From Paenarthrobacter sp. GOM3 (GTDB lineage: Bacteria > Actinomycetota > Actinomycetes > Actinomycetales > Micrococcaceae): DNA of 64,000 nt. A program made the translations under genes and the position numbers. Under the pieces are notes generated by a model. That model worked only from the letters and a program-made list of their open reading frames with translations, searched no databases and was not told where the DNA came from. This document shows, piece after piece, positions 63,542 to 64,000 of the stretch. Where the stretch lies: the NCBI RefSeq assembly GCF_018215265.2, contig NZ_CP136562.1, positions 1,550,001-1,614,000 of the forward strand. Reading direction: 5' to 3'. Within the stretch, counting starts at the first letter, position 1; each line of letters starts with the position of its first letter.

Positions 63542-64000
63542 CTATGGGCGCAGCCGGATACTGCTCATTTTGAGGTCGTTGGTGCCCTCGAAAACGTACT
63601 GGAGGTCGATGGTCTTGCCATCGCATTGCAGCTTGCCCGCGAGGTCTGCCGTGTTGTTGCCGTTGGTGGATTTCACGTTCACGGAGTTGTAGTTCGGCTT
63701 GCAGGAGCTGTCCAGCCGCAGGCTTGCAATGCCGTCAATGAAAGATTGCTTGTCCAACTCGTCTTTCAGCGGTTGGCTGAGGTAGTTGTCGTAGGCCTGC
63801 TCCGTTTGGCCGGATACCACCAGGCTGGTGAACTCGTCCGCCAGGGACCGTGCCTTGGACGTAGCGTTGCCCACGAGGTTCACGAAAATCAGGATGCCAA
63901 CAACGGCCAGGACGATGACGCCGGCAACGATGCCAAGGACGATCCACAAGACCTTCCGGCTCTTTTTTGGCGGCAGCTGGCCGTAGGGACCCCCGGGGTA
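63542..64000 (-). CDS. Membrane-anchored extracytoplasmic protein, N-terminus beyond window
   Basis: The frame is open to the right edge. The visible part has a Pro/Gly-rich cytoplasmic end (YPGGPYGQLPPKKSRK), one TM helix (WIVLGIVAGVIVLAVVGILI), and a ~100-residue soluble domain with two cysteines (SSCKPNY; LQCDGKT). This is the style of small actinobacterial DUF4878-like proteins. Family not certain. Confidence 0.65.
   Translation of the reverse strand, partial: YPGGPYGQLPPKKSRKVLWIVLGIVAGVIVLAVVGILIFVNLVGNATSKARSLADEFTSLVVSGQTEQAYDNYLSQPLKDELDKQSFIDGIASLRLDSSCKPNYNSVNVKSTNGNNTADLAGKLQCDGKTIDLQYVFEGTNDLKMSSIRLRP

Noticed and set aside
1-64000. CRISPR array or insertion sequence
   Set aside because: No regularly spaced direct repeats and no transposase or IS ends were seen. 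The repeats found belong to att arms, terminators or protein-coding duplication.

Overview
The window is about 64 kb of a high-GC actinobacterial chromosome carrying one complete-looking integrated siphovirus prophage of about 40.7 kb. Gene content, the order rpsB-tsf-pyrH-frr-cdsA, GTG/TTG starts and small actinobacterial families (DUF3263, DUF4383, DUF2188) suggest a member of the Micrococcaceae, most likely Arthrobacter or Paenarthrobacter. The genus is an inference from protein style, since no search was run.

Left host flank (1-6490): a partial rhomboid-like membrane protein, a Bcr/CflA-type MFS exporter with a small glycine-zipper protein, then a forward membrane-lipid group (Holin-X/DUF1469-like protein, CDP-alcohol phosphatidyltransferase, DMT transporter, GT4 glycosyltransferase), ending in a tRNA gene with anticodon CAT.

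Prophage (6445-47179): it sits in the 3' half of the tRNA gene, with a 44-bp identical core at both ends. The left arm (6741-9426) is a tightly overlapping forward operon of small early genes. Isolated small genes follow to 11.75 kb. An accessory (moron) island lies between two related hairpin terminators (11.76-15.31 kb): a secreted DUF4434-like protein, an alpha/beta-hydrolase and a 45-residue peptide. The late genes read leftwards from about 34.3 kb: TerS, TerL, portal, protease, HK97 capsid, connectors, major tail protein, gpG/gpGT with a -1 frameshift, tape measure, tail tip, SGNH-domain fibre, and a lysis cassette that includes a collagen-like membrane protein. Right of the terminase are a DUF2188 gene, an HNH endonuclease and an odd tRNA-like element. 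A long leftward early operon (35.4-44.6 kb) then supplies recombination and replication: Sak/Rad52-like annealing protein, MTase, HNH, replication initiator, MmcB-like nuclease, DnaB/RepA-like helicase, NrdH, SSB and RusA. The immunity/integration block holds a Cro-like protein, excisionase, XRE repressor, a frameshifted ImmA and a tyrosine integrase.

The regulatory logic can be read directly. A near-identical operator/promoter block with TTGACAAGT half-sites precedes both early operons, at 6635 (forward) and 44766 (reverse). In the circular phage these lie about 2.6 kb apart, on either side of repressor-immA-int-attP. Tandem GCACCTTAT-type repeats beside attL and inside the 3' end of int look like integrase arm sites.

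Right host flank (47180-64000): acyl-CoA dehydrogenase behind two palindromes, M23 peptidase, rpsB-tsf-pyrH-frr-cdsA, a DivIVA-domain protein, then an acetate/carboxylate-uptake locus in which two symporter/small-membrane-protein pairs diverge around a LytS/LytTR-type two-component system with a CRP/GlxR-like site. A PHP-domain protein and several small membrane proteins end the window.
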